Assembly: GCA_934746785.1 (NCBI GenBank)
Contig: CAKVFO010000060.1
Span: 1 to 18,986 of the forward strand
Direction: 5' to 3'
Source: an uncultured Clostridium sp.
GTDB lineage: Bacteria > Bacillota > Clostridia > Clostridiales > Clostridiaceae
Length of the DNA: 18,986 nucleotides
Both the position numbers and the translations under genes were made by a program. Below the pieces are notes generated by a model. The model saw only the letters and a program-made list of their open reading frames with translations, was not told the DNA's origin and ran no database searches. Every line of letters starts with the position of its first letter. Positions within the stretch are counted from its first letter, which is position 1. This document shows, piece by piece, positions 1 through 7,712 of this stretch.

Positions 1-1
1 A

Positions 2-91
2 TTGGACGACTTACATATCAGAAAGCCAGTTATAATCAGTGCTCGCTCTCAAAAAAAGTTTTTAATTTCCTATACGTTAAAAAAACTCTGA
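2..91 (+). CDS. Possible 3' end of an unidentified convergent gene (partial)
   Basis: A plus-strand frame is open from the window edge for 29 codons and stops at a TGA inside the terminator hairpin shared with pyk. The readable tail is basic and ends in TLKKL. It would be the C-terminus of a gene convergent with pyk, and the hairpin it runs into could serve both directions. The evidence is thin. Another plus-strand frame is also open here, the piece is short, and I do not recognise the family. The first 50 bases are about 42% GC, clearly above the local background, so part of a structured RNA or other element is an alternative. Confidence 0.2.
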   Translation: MDDLHIRKPVIISARSQKKFLISYTLKKL

Positions 92-108
92 GTCTTACCT
101 CAGAGTTT
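79..108 (-). terminator. Rho-independent terminator of pfkA-pyk
   Basis: A 10-bp perfect stem (83-92 paired with 99-108, arms AAACTCTGAG and CTCAGAGTTT) has a 6-nt loop. It is followed on the minus strand by a run of seven T (complement of A79-85). It begins 20 bases beyond the pyk stop. In the plus direction the stem is followed by a looser T-rich stretch, so it may also serve a convergent gene. Confidence 0.9.
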
Positions 109-127
109 CTTTATATAAATAAATATA

Positions 128-1546
128 TTATTCTACTACGCTAACCTTCATTAAGTTAGTTGTACCAATCTTATCAACTGGAACACCAGCAGCAACAACT
201 ACTGTATCACCCTTCTTAATGTAGTTATGTTCTTCAGCTATAGCAACTGATTTTTCTATCATTTCGTCTGTTGATTCCATTCTATCAGCAACTATTGGAT
301 ATACACCCCATGAGAATGCTAATTGCTTAGCAACTGTAGTTGATGGAGTTACAGCTATAATTGGACATTCTGGTCTGCAGTTTGATAATCTCTTAGCAGT
401 TGCACCACTTTGAGTTGATGAGATGATTGCAGTTGCATTTAATTCGTTAGCAGCATTGCAAGCAGCTCTTGATATAACACCTGATATAGCTGGTGTATGG
501 TTCTTAGCAGCAGAAACAGCTGTTTCGTAGCTTAATCCTCTTTCAGCTTCTTCAGCTATCTTAGCCATTGTAGCAACAGCTTCTACTGGATATGTACCGT
601 TAGCACTTTCTCCTGATAACATTATTGCATCTGTACCATCATAGATTGCGTTAGCAACGTCTGATACTTCTGCTCTTGTTGGTCTTGGATTTCTAATCAT
701 CGAGTCAAGCATTTGAGTTGCAGTTACAACTGGTTTACCTGCTTCGTTACATTTTTTAATAATCATTTTTTGTACTGCTGGTAATTTTTCCATTGGAATT
801 TCAACACCAAGATCTCCTCTAGCAACCATAATTCCATCAGAAGCTTCTAATATAGAATCTATATTATCAACACCTTCTTGGTTTTCTATCTTAGAGATTA
901 TTAGTATATCTTTTCCACCATTTTCATCTAATAACTTTCTTATAGCCTTAACGTCATCAACTTTTCTGATGAATGAAGCAGCTATAGCAGTCACTCCTAC
1001 TTTACATCCAAACTTAAGGTCGTCTGCATCTTTTTCAGTTAATGCTGGTAATTTTATTGATACACCAGGAACATTAACTCCCTTATGAGTACCTACTAGA
1101 CCTGTGTTGTTAACTACACAGTGAACTTTGTTTCCTTCTACTGATTTAACTGTTAAACCAACTAGACCATCATCTATTAAGATTGTATCTCCAGCCTTAA
1201 CATCGTTAGCAAGACCATCGTAAGTTACTGAACACTTAGTAGTATCTCCAATTACTTCTTCTCCTACATATATTGTGAAGTCAGAACCCATTTGTAATTC
1301 AACTTTGTTTGGTTCAAATTTACCAGTTCTTATTTCTGGTCCTTTAGTATCAAGAATTATAGCTATTTCTTTGTTAAGTTCTTTAGATAATTTCTTAACA
1401 TTTTCTATTCTTCCACCATGTTCTGCATGATCTCCATGTGAGAAGTTATGTCTTGAAGCATTCATACCTGCTTCTATAACCTTTCTTAATACCGCTACAT
1501 CTTCACTAGCTGGTCCAATTGTACAGATCATTTTAGTTTTTCTCAT
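128..1546 (-). CDS. pyk: Pyruvate kinase
   Basis: This enzyme converts phosphoenolpyruvate and ADP to pyruvate and ATP, the last ATP-forming step of glycolysis, in the cytosol. The 472-residue protein shows the family landmarks in order: ICTIGPAS at the N-terminus, NFSHGDH, LDTKGPEIRTG, KIENQEG, MVARGDLGVEIP, and the signature region TATQMLDSMIRNPRPTRAE followed by DGTDAIMLSGE. The Glu in TKGPEIRTG is the residue usually associated with K+-dependent enzymes (inference by homology). The length matches the minimal three-domain form. The extra C-terminal PEP-utiliser-like domain of Bacillus pyruvate kinases is absent. The ATG is preceded by AAGGAG. The gene lies 66 bases after pfkA with no terminator or clear promoter between them, so the two are probably cotranscribed. 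Confidence 0.97.
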   Translation of the reverse strand: MRKTKMICTIGPASEDVAVLRKVIEAGMNASRHNFSHGDHAEHGGRIENVKKLSKELNKEIAIILDTKGPEIRTGKFEPNKVELQMGSDFTIYVGEEVIGDTTKCSVTYDGLANDVKAGDTILIDDGLVGLTVKSVEGNKVHCVVNNTGLVGTHKGVNVPGVSIKLPALTEKDADDLKFGCKVGVTAIAASFIRKVDDVKAIRKLLDENGGKDILIISKIENQEGVDNIDSILEASDGIMVARGDLGVEIPMEKLPAVQKMIIKKCNEAGKPVVTATQMLDSMIRNPRPTRAEVSDVANAIYDGTDAIMLSGESANGTYPVEAVATMAKIAEEAERGLSYETAVSAAKNHTPAISGVISRAACNAANELNATAIISSTQSGATAKRLSNCRPECPIIAVTPSTTVAKQLAFSWGVYPIVADRMESTDEMIEKSVAIAEEHNYIKKGDTVVVAAGVPVDKIGTTNLMKVSVVE

Positions 1547-1612
1547 GAAAAATACACTCCTTTTTTGTCTAAAAATTCACCTTGATTTATAATAAATTAA
1601 AATTATAACTAA

Positions 1613-2572
1613 TTATTTTGATAATACTTCAGCTATATCATATAATTCCTTATCAAACTTTCTTTCTATAGCTAATGCTTCATCTATATCATCATCTATG
1701 ATTTTATTGTCTCTTATACCTATAACTCTAGAAGTTTTACCTTCTAATAAAACTTCTACTGCTTTAGCACCCATTTTTGAAGCTAAAACTCTATCAAATA
1801 CACTTGGGCTTCCACCTCTTTGAGTGTGTCCTAATATTGTAGCTCTTGTTTCTATTCCAGTAACATCTTCTACTTCCTTAGCAAGCTCAAATGCTCCACC
1901 AATACCTTCTGCTAACACTACTAAATTATGCATCTTTCCTGCAGCTTTTCCTTCAAGAATCTTCTTACATAATTCATCTTTTTCAAATCCTAGTTCTGGT
2001 ACTAAAATTGCTTCTGCTCCACCTGCAAGTCCTGCATATAAAGCTATATCTCCACAACGTCTACCCATTACTTCGACAATTGAAACTCTTTCATGAGAAG
2101 TTGAAGTATCTCTTATCTTGTTAATTGCATCTATTACAGTATTTAATGCTGTATCAAATCCAATTGTATAGTCTGTATAAGCTAAATCATTATCAATAGT
2201 TCCTGGTAGACCTACTGTCTTAACACCTAACTTTGATAAAAGCTTGGCTCCTGTAAATGAACCGTCTCCACCTATAACAACTAGTGCATCAACACCATAT
2301 GCTTTTAAAATTTTAACAGCTCTTTTTCTTACTTCTTCGTCTTTAAATTCAGGTAATCTAGCTGTTCTTAAAACAGTACCACCTCTTTGGATTATATCAG
2401 ATACTGAAGTTCTATCCATGTTAAATAATTCACCATTTACTAAACCAGCGTATCCTCTTTTTACTCCCATTACTTCTATACCGTTATCTAAAGCTGTTCT
2501 TACAACTGCTCTAATAGCAGCATTCATTCCAGGAGCATCTCCTCCACTTGTTAAAATAGCTATCTTTTTCAT
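1613..2572 (-). CDS. pfkA: ATP-dependent 6-phosphofructokinase
   Basis: This enzyme phosphorylates fructose 6-phosphate to fructose 1,6-bisphosphate with ATP, the committed step of glycolysis. From the ATG at 2572 the product is 319 residues, the standard length of bacterial PfkA. Motifs in order are ILTSGGDAPGMNAAIR, GGDGS, PGTIDNDL, MGRRCGD and GHTQRGG. Gly in both GGDGS and PGTIDND marks the ATP-using rather than PPi-using type. The Arg residues of the allosteric effector site (RAVVR and MDRTSVSD) are kept, so ADP/PEP control is plausible. A longer reading begins at a GTG at 2590, but AGGAGG lies between that GTG and the ATG, so the ATG is the real start. The gene is first in the pfkA-pyk operon, downstream of a promoter and a palindromic site. 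Confidence 0.97.
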   Translation of the reverse strand: MKKIAILTSGGDAPGMNAAIRAVVRTALDNGIEVMGVKRGYAGLVNGELFNMDRTSVSDIIQRGGTVLRTARLPEFKDEEVRKRAVKILKAYGVDALVVIGGDGSFTGAKLLSKLGVKTVGLPGTIDNDLAYTDYTIGFDTALNTVIDAINKIRDTSTSHERVSIVEVMGRRCGDIALYAGLAGGAEAILVPELGFEKDELCKKILEGKAAGKMHNLVVLAEGIGGAFELAKEVEDVTGIETRATILGHTQRGGSPSVFDRVLASKMGAKAVEVLLEGKTSRVIGIRDNKIIDDDIDEALAIERKFDKELYDIAEVLSK

Positions 2573-2595
2573 AATCGTTCCTCCTTGCACACCAC

Positions 2596-2614
2596 TGGGA
2601 CAGTTATAGTCCCA
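2596..2614 (-). promoter_or_regulatory. CggR-like palindromic operator candidate in the pfkA leader
   Basis: A 19-bp palindrome with 6-bp arms (TGGGAC, 7-base centre, GTCCCA) lies about 30 to 50 bases downstream of the predicted pfkA start point and 23 bases before the ATG. On the minus strand it reads GGGAC-N6-TGTC, which matches the half-operator described for the glycolytic repressor CggR of Bacillus subtilis (CGGGAC-N6-TGTC) apart from the first base. It could also fold as a 6-bp RNA hairpin just upstream of the Shine-Dalgarno site. Binding by a CggR-type repressor is inferred; the palindrome itself is directly visible. Confidence 0.5.
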
Positions 2615-2653
2615 TATATGTTATATCCATCCACATATTAATTACCGTATTCT

Positions 2654-2682
2654 ATTGTACAAAAATTATGGATATTTATCAA
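2654..2682 (-). promoter_or_regulatory. Sigma-A-type promoter of pfkA-pyk
   Basis: On the minus strand TTGATA (complement of 2677-2682) and TACAAT (complement of 2654-2659) are separated by exactly 17 bases. Each box differs from consensus at one position. The start point would fall near 2647, giving a leader of about 75 nt that contains the palindrome at 2596-2614 and the AGGAGG site. Confidence 0.7.
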
Positions 2683-2942
2683 TGCATATTATGAACTTTT
2701 ACAACTTCTTGACATAAAAACTCGTTATTTAAAGATTGATTACCTCAAATCTATTATACCCAAGGTTAAAATAATTTATATACCATTTAAATATTTTTAA
2801 TTATTTAATTTTTGTAATAATTTTCATTTATGTATTTATCATTTTTTGCTCATTTTTTGTACTTTTTTATTCAATTAAAAAATTATCTTTTCTTTTTTTT
2901 ATATTATTATCGACTTCTTAAATCACACAATCACTTCTTCAT

Positions 2943-2985
2943 ATAAGAAAAATCCAGCAAACTGTTTTTACAATTTACTAGATTT
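2943..2985 (-). terminator. Rho-independent terminator after dnaE
   Basis: The stem has 15 contiguous pairs including three G-U pairs (2971-2985 with 2950-2964), a 6-nt loop, and a T-rich tail (TTTTTCTTAT including the last bases of the stem). It begins 4 bases past the dnaE stop codon and separates whiA-dnaE transcription from pfkA-pyk. Confidence 0.9.
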
Positions 2986-2989
2986 TACC

Positions 2990-5900
2990 CTATACTAATT
3001 TAACATTTTCTTCGCCATATTTATCTTTTAGAATTTCTATTACTTCACTTTCAGAATCTATCCACTTATCTCTTTGCAGTCTATAATTCTGTCTTTTTTC
3101 AGCATCAAAAACATATACTGCTGTATTTCCTTCATAGCCTAATATTAAATTTTTAATTTCGTTATTTATATTTCTAACTTCTTCTTCATTTTTAACTTTA
3201 ATATAAAGCTTATCACTATTAATCTTTTCTAATCCTTCTATAGTTTCACATATAAGTTTAGGAAGTTCGTCTTCCTTTATACTTATTCGGCCTTTTATCC
3301 TTACTATGGAATCTGGTTGTATTAAATTTCTAAGTTTCTCTAAAGTTCTTGGAAATACTATTACCTCTATTGAACCTGATAAATCTTCTAACGTTAAAAA
3401 TGCCATTATAGTATTATTTCTTGTTACTTTTTGCTTTACTTCAGTTAATATTCCACCGATTATCACTGTATCATTATCATGTATAGGCGGTTCTTCTACC
3501 ATTGACTCTTCTCCATCTACCTCATTAGAAATACTTTCTTCTATCATGTGATATGATTTAAATACAGTTTCTATTGTTGTTGAGGTTTGTAGTTCAAGAC
3601 TCTTTTTATATTCATCTAATGGATGTCCTGACAAATATAAACCTGTCATTTCCTTTTCCATTGCTAATAAATTCATTTTTTTAAATTCTTTAATATTAGG
3701 ATAATCTATCTTTGGAAGTTCTAAATCTTCTTCTGCTATTGCAAATAGACTTATCTGGCCATCTATATTTCTTTTCTTTTGACTTGCTGTACCATCCATA
3801 ACTTTTTCATGTACTGCTAAAAGTTTAGATCTAAAAATTCCAAAGCTATCTAATGCACCAGCTTTAATTAAACTTTCCACAGCTCTCTTATTTACAGCAG
3901 ATATATCTATTTTATCAATAAAGTCTTCTAAAGAAGTAAATTTCCCTTTTGTTTCTCTAGTCCTAACAATACTTTCTATTACATTTACACCTACATTTTT
4001 TATGGCAGCCATACCAAATCTTATTGTATCGCCCTTAACTGTAAAAGTTGAATAACTTTCATTTATATCTGGAGGAAGTACTTGAATACCTTGTGACTCT
4101 GCAAATTTTATATAGTGAGCTACTTTTTCACTTGTTCCCATTACTGAGTTAAGCATAGCTGCTATATATTCAACTGGATAATATCTCATTAAGAATGCTG
4201 TCTCATATCCAACAACTGCATAAGCTGCTGCGTGACTCTTATTAAATGCATAAGATGCAAAGTCCATCATAGAGTCAAATATCTTATTTCCTGCTTCTGC
4301 ACTTATCCCATTTCTAACACATCCAGGGACCTCTATTTCGCCTTTGTCATTAACTATACCATTAATAAAGTTCTTTCTTTCCTCTTCCATTACTTTGTGT
4401 TTTTTCTTAGACATAGCTCTTCTCACAAGGTCACTTCGTCCTAATGAGTAACCTGCAAGTTTTCTTACTATCTCCATAACTTGTTCTTGATATACCATTA
4501 CCCCATATGTTACATTCAGAATACTTTCTAACTCTGGTGTAATATATTGAACTTTATCTGGGTTTCTCTTACACTCAACATACTTTGGGATTTCAGCCAT
4601 AGGGCCTGGTCTGTAAAGAGAAATACCTGCTATAATGTCTTCAAGATTATCTGGTTTTAGTTCTTTCATGAATGAAGTCATTCCTGGAGATTCTAACTGG
4701 AATACCCCTGCTGTTTTTCCTTCACCTATCATCTTATAAACTTCTTTGTCTGAAAAATCTATTTTATCTAAATCGATATCTATTCCCCTATTTACCTTAA
4801 CCATATTTACAGCATCATTCATAACTGTAAGTGTTCTAAGCCCAAGGAAATCCATTTTTAATAACCCTAATTCTTCTAATGTTGTCATACCAAATTGAGT
4901 TACTATCATTTCTTCATTTTTTTGAAGCGGAACATATTCAACTAGAGGTTTTGATGCAATTACTACTCCCGCAGCATGTGTTGAAGAGTGCCTTGGAAGT
5001 CCTTCTAAGTTTTTACTGATGTCTATTAGGCTTTTTACTCTTTCATCTGTATCATAAATTTCTTTAAGTTCTGGATTCATTTCCAATGCTTTATCTATAG
5101 TAATTCCAAGCACAGTAGGAATCATTTTAGATATTCTGTCTACTTCTGCATAAGAGTAATTCATAGCTCTTCCTACATCTCTTATACACATTCTTGGTGC
5201 CATAGTTCCAAAAGTAATAATCTGAGATACATTATCTACCCCATATTTTTCAACAACATAGTCTATAACTTCTTGTCTTCTTTCATAACAGAAGTCTGAA
5301 TCAATATCGGGCATACTAACTCTCTCTGGGTTAAGGAAACGTTCAAATATAAGACTATACTTTATTGGATCAATCTTAGTAATTCCAAGAGTGTATGCAA
5401 CTATAGAGCCTGCTGCCGACCCTCTTCCCGGACCTGTTGGAATTCCATTTTCATATGAAAATCTAATGAAATCCCATACAATCAAGAAATAATCAACATA
5501 TCCCATCTGTTTTATTATTCCAAGTTCATATTCTAATCTATCACAATATTCTTTAGCTTTGTCACTTTCTTCAGCAATCCTTTTTACTTCTTCCAAGTTA
5601 TATTCTTTATCAACTAGAGATTTAAATACATCGTATCTTTCAATTAACCCTTTATAACATGTATCTCTAAGATATTCATAAGGATCTGTCCCCTCTGGAA
5701 GTGGAAACTTAGGAAGTTTAGATTCATGAAACTTATAATCATAATTACATTCTTCTGCTATTTTAATTGTATTTTCTAAAGCCTCTGGAACATAAGAAAA
5801 CATATTCCACATTTCTTCAGGTGACTTTAAATAAAACTGATCAGAAGGATACCTTCTTCTATTTTCATCATCTACAGTTTTTCCTGTTTGTATACACATT

Positions 5901-6565
5901 AGTATATCATGTGCTTTTGAATCGCTTTGATTTATGTAATGTACATCATTAGTTGCTACTAAAGGAATATCTGTTTCTCTTGATAATTTAATGTTATATT
6001 CATTTACTTTTCTTTGTTCTTCCATTCCATGATTTTGTATCTCAAGGTAAAATCCATCTTTGAATATATCTTTATATAACAAAGCTACTTCTTTTGCTTT
6101 ATCATATTCATCGTCTATTAAATATCTTTGTATTTCTCCTCCTAAACATGCACTTAAAGCTATTATTCCTTCACTATGTTTTCTTAAAAATTCATGGTCT
6201 ACTCTTGGTTTGTAATAAAATCCTCTTATTGAAGCTTCTGATACTATCTTCATTAAGTTTTCATAACCAACTTCATTCTTTACAAGAAGTACTAAGTGAG
6301 CTGTACGATTTTCCTTATCTACATGTTTTATATCCATGGACTTACTTGCCACATAAACTTCACATCCAAGTATAGGTTTTATTCCATTAGCTTTTGCCTG
6401 CTTATAAAATTCAACACATCCATACATTACTCCATGATCTGTTATAGCTATACTTTCCATTCCAAGCTCTTTAGCTCTTTTTATTAACTTATCAACTTTT
6501 CCAGATCCGTCTAAAAGACTGTACTCTGTATGTAGATGAAGATGGCAAAATTTCTTTTCACTCAA
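2990..6565 (-). CDS. dnaE: DNA polymerase III subunit alpha (DnaE)
   Basis: This is a C-family replicative DNA polymerase of 1191 residues. An N-terminal PHP domain (about 8-210) retains a full-looking set of metal ligands: H10/H12, D43/H44, E69, H130 and D207/H209. The polymerase carboxylates are D420 and D422 in MPDIDSDF and D572 in KMDFLGL, matching the E. coli triad. PGRGSAAGS lies near 378-386. A helix-hairpin-helix region sits near 890-910, a likely beta-clamp-binding peptide QISLF at 937-941, and an OB fold at about 1033-1110. The start codon is TTG, 10 bases after AAGGAG. An ATG closer to the Shine-Dalgarno site reads only five codons (MINFE) before a stop. The gene follows whiA by 30 bases and ends at a strong terminator. 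Firmicutes normally also carry PolC, which is not in this window. Confidence 0.96.
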   Translation of the reverse strand: MSEKKFCHLHLHTEYSLLDGSGKVDKLIKRAKELGMESIAITDHGVMYGCVEFYKQAKANGIKPILGCEVYVASKSMDIKHVDKENRTAHLVLLVKNEVGYENLMKIVSEASIRGFYYKPRVDHEFLRKHSEGIIALSACLGGEIQRYLIDDEYDKAKEVALLYKDIFKDGFYLEIQNHGMEEQRKVNEYNIKLSRETDIPLVATNDVHYINQSDSKAHDILMCIQTGKTVDDENRRRYPSDQFYLKSPEEMWNMFSYVPEALENTIKIAEECNYDYKFHESKLPKFPLPEGTDPYEYLRDTCYKGLIERYDVFKSLVDKEYNLEEVKRIAEESDKAKEYCDRLEYELGIIKQMGYVDYFLIVWDFIRFSYENGIPTGPGRGSAAGSIVAYTLGITKIDPIKYSLIFERFLNPERVSMPDIDSDFCYERRQEVIDYVVEKYGVDNVSQIITFGTMAPRMCIRDVGRAMNYSYAEVDRISKMIPTVLGITIDKALEMNPELKEIYDTDERVKSLIDISKNLEGLPRHSSTHAAGVVIASKPLVEYVPLQKNEEMIVTQFGMTTLEELGLLKMDFLGLRTLTVMNDAVNMVKVNRGIDIDLDKIDFSDKEVYKMIGEGKTAGVFQLESPGMTSFMKELKPDNLEDIIAGISLYRPGPMAEIPKYVECKRNPDKVQYITPELESILNVTYGVMVYQEQVMEIVRKLAGYSLGRSDLVRRAMSKKKHKVMEEERKNFINGIVNDKGEIEVPGCVRNGISAEAGNKIFDSMMDFASYAFNKSHAAAYAVVGYETAFLMRYYPVEYIAAMLNSVMGTSEKVAHYIKFAESQGIQVLPPDINESYSTFTVKGDTIRFGMAAIKNVGVNVIESIVRTRETKGKFTSLEDFIDKIDISAVNKRAVESLIKAGALDSFGIFRSKLLAVHEKVMDGTASQKKRNIDGQISLFAIAEEDLELPKIDYPNIKEFKKMNLLAMEKEMTGLYLSGHPLDEYKKSLELQTSTTIETVFKSYHMIEESISNEVDGEESMVEEPPIHDNDTVIIGGILTEVKQKVTRNNTIMAFLTLEDLSGSIEVIVFPRTLEKLRNLIQPDSIVRIKGRISIKEDELPKLICETIEGLEKINSDKLYIKVKNEEEVRNINNEIKNLILGYEGNTAVYVFDAEKRQNYRLQRDKWIDSESEVIEILKDKYGEENVKLV

Positions 6566-6595
6566 AATTTATCATCTCCTTAGTTATGAAATCTA

Positions 6596-7543
6596 TTATT
6601 TTGTAGTTCTTAACTCTTCAGCTATTTTTTCTATTTTTCTTAACCTATGGTTTACTCCTGATTTTCCAACTGGCGGATTGAGCATTTCACCTAAATCTTT
6701 TAATGATTCATCAGGATAATTTAATCTAAGTTCTGCTACTTCTCTTAAATTTTTAGGAAGTCTTTTAAGTCCTATTTCTTTTTGAATAAGTTTTATACTT
6801 TCAACCTGTCTAACAGCTGCATTAACGGTTTTTGACAAGTTTGCTGTTTCACAATTTACAAGTCTATTTACATTGTTTCTCATTTCCTTCATTATTCTTA
6901 TGTTTTCTAATTCAAGAAGACAAGTATGAGCTCCAACTATATTAAGTAAATCTACAATTTGTTCTCCTTCTTTTATATAAATGATAAAGGAATTTTTTCT
7001 TTGTATAACCTTAGAATTCAATCCAAATGTATTTATAAGCTTGCATAAATCTATTGCATATTCTTCACTATGTGTTACAAATTCTAAGTGGTATGTTTTT
7101 TCTGGATTACTTATACTTCCCCCCCCTAAAAATGCACCTCTTATATAAGCTCTTTTCTCTTCCTCAGTCTTTATCATGTCATCTTGAATTCTATAATCAA
7201 GACTCATTACACCGTCAACCTCTGTAAGTATACCTGTTTCTTGTAACAGCCCTCTTACTCCCATTTCCTCATTAATTACAACCATATATATATTATTCTT
7301 CTTTAAGGAATTACTTCTTTTAACCATTAACTTTGAATGTATATTGAAATGTATTTTTAATAGCGTAAATATTAATCTAGCACTTGAAGGATTTTCAGTT
7401 GTTATTTTAAAAGATAGTCCACTACCACTAAACCCAATAGTTCCGCTTACCTTCATAATAGCTGAAATTTGTGCTAATGCTTCTGACTTAGTTAGTTCAG
7501 AATATCTTGCTATTTCTCCTTTTACTTTTGATGAAAACGACAT
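6596..7543 (-). CDS. whiA: WhiA-family DNA-binding protein (YvcL)
   Basis: WhiA joins a degenerate LAGLIDADG homing-endonuclease fold to a C-terminal helix-turn-helix. It controls sporulation division in actinobacteria and affects cell division in Bacillus. The 315-residue length fits the family. The LAGLIDADG-like centre is visible as RGAFLGGGSIS (about 135-145). The C-terminal DNA-binding part includes the stretch from SLKDLGEMLNPP to NHRLRKIEKIAEEL. The ATG follows AAGGAG. The gene has its own predicted promoter, is isolated from yvcK by a terminator, and is cotranscribed with dnaE, 30 bases downstream. The three Gly codons 140-142 contain an uninterrupted run of eight G. No crh-like gene follows it. 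Confidence 0.95.
   Translation of the reverse strand: MSFSSKVKGEIARYSELTKSEALAQISAIMKVSGTIGFSGSGLSFKITTENPSSARLIFTLLKIHFNIHSKLMVKRSNSLKKNNIYMVVINEEMGVRGLLQETGILTEVDGVMSLDYRIQDDMIKTEEEKRAYIRGAFLGGGSISNPEKTYHLEFVTHSEEYAIDLCKLINTFGLNSKVIQRKNSFIIYIKEGEQIVDLLNIVGAHTCLLELENIRIMKEMRNNVNRLVNCETANLSKTVNAAVRQVESIKLIQKEIGLKRLPKNLREVAELRLNYPDESLKDLGEMLNPPVGKSGVNHRLRKIEKIAEELRTTK
7119..7126 (-). repeat. G8 homopolymer inside whiA
   Basis: Eight consecutive C on the plus strand read as G8 in the coding strand. They span codons 140-142 (GGG GGG GGA, Gly-Gly-Gly) in an otherwise A/T-biased gene. Loss or gain of one G would shift the frame in the middle of WhiA. Confidence 0.95.
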
Positions 7544-7601
7544 ACGATTCTCCTTCTTTATCTATTTTAATCTAAAATTATATTCTACTGTATAACATCT
7601 A

Positions 7602-7610
7602 ATTATATCA
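7602..7610 (-). promoter_or_regulatory. Extended -10 promoter of whiA-dnaE
   Basis: The minus strand reads TGATATAAT, a perfect extended -10 element (TGnTATAAT). No good -35 box is present. The predicted start is near 7595, giving a leader of about 50 nt before the whiA ATG. The preceding yvcK terminator makes an independent promoter necessary here. Confidence 0.65.
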
Positions 7611-7668
7611 CAAACAATATAAATTCACGATAAATATAAATTAGTAATTTATCATTTAAATGCAAATT

Positions 7669-7704
7669 AAAACCGCCTGAATAAATATATATCCAAGCGG
7701 TTTT
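7669..7704 (-). terminator. Rho-independent terminator of rapZ-yvcK
   Basis: Arms AAAACCGC (7669-7676) and GCGGTTTT (7697-7704) pair perfectly over 8 bp, with partial pairing extending inward and an AT-rich loop. The structure starts 8 bases past the yvcK stop. On the minus strand it ends in TTTTAATTT. Confidence 0.85.
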
Positions 7705-7712
7705 ATATAAAA

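Larger units (their letters stand above)
2573..2989. other. 417-bp AT-rich intergenic region between dnaE and pfkA
   Basis: I see no coding potential on either strand here. The dnaE side carries a strong terminator at 2943-2985. The pfkA side carries a promoter (2654-2682), a palindrome (2596-2614) and the pfkA Shine-Dalgarno site. The roughly 200 bases between are extremely A/T-rich with long T and A runs. They include a second TATAAT on the minus strand (complement of 2753-2758) that has no good -35 partner and could at most be a weak upstream promoter. Confidence 0.7.

Noticed and set aside
2573..2590. Six extra N-terminal codons of pfkA starting at GTG 2590
   Set aside because: The stretch contains the AGGAGG ribosome-binding site for the ATG at 2572, and the product from that ATG has the standard 319-residue length.
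2709..2714. Plus-strand TTGACA in the dnaE-pfkA gap
   Set aside because: No acceptable -10 lies 16-18 bases downstream, and there is no plus-strand gene for it to serve.
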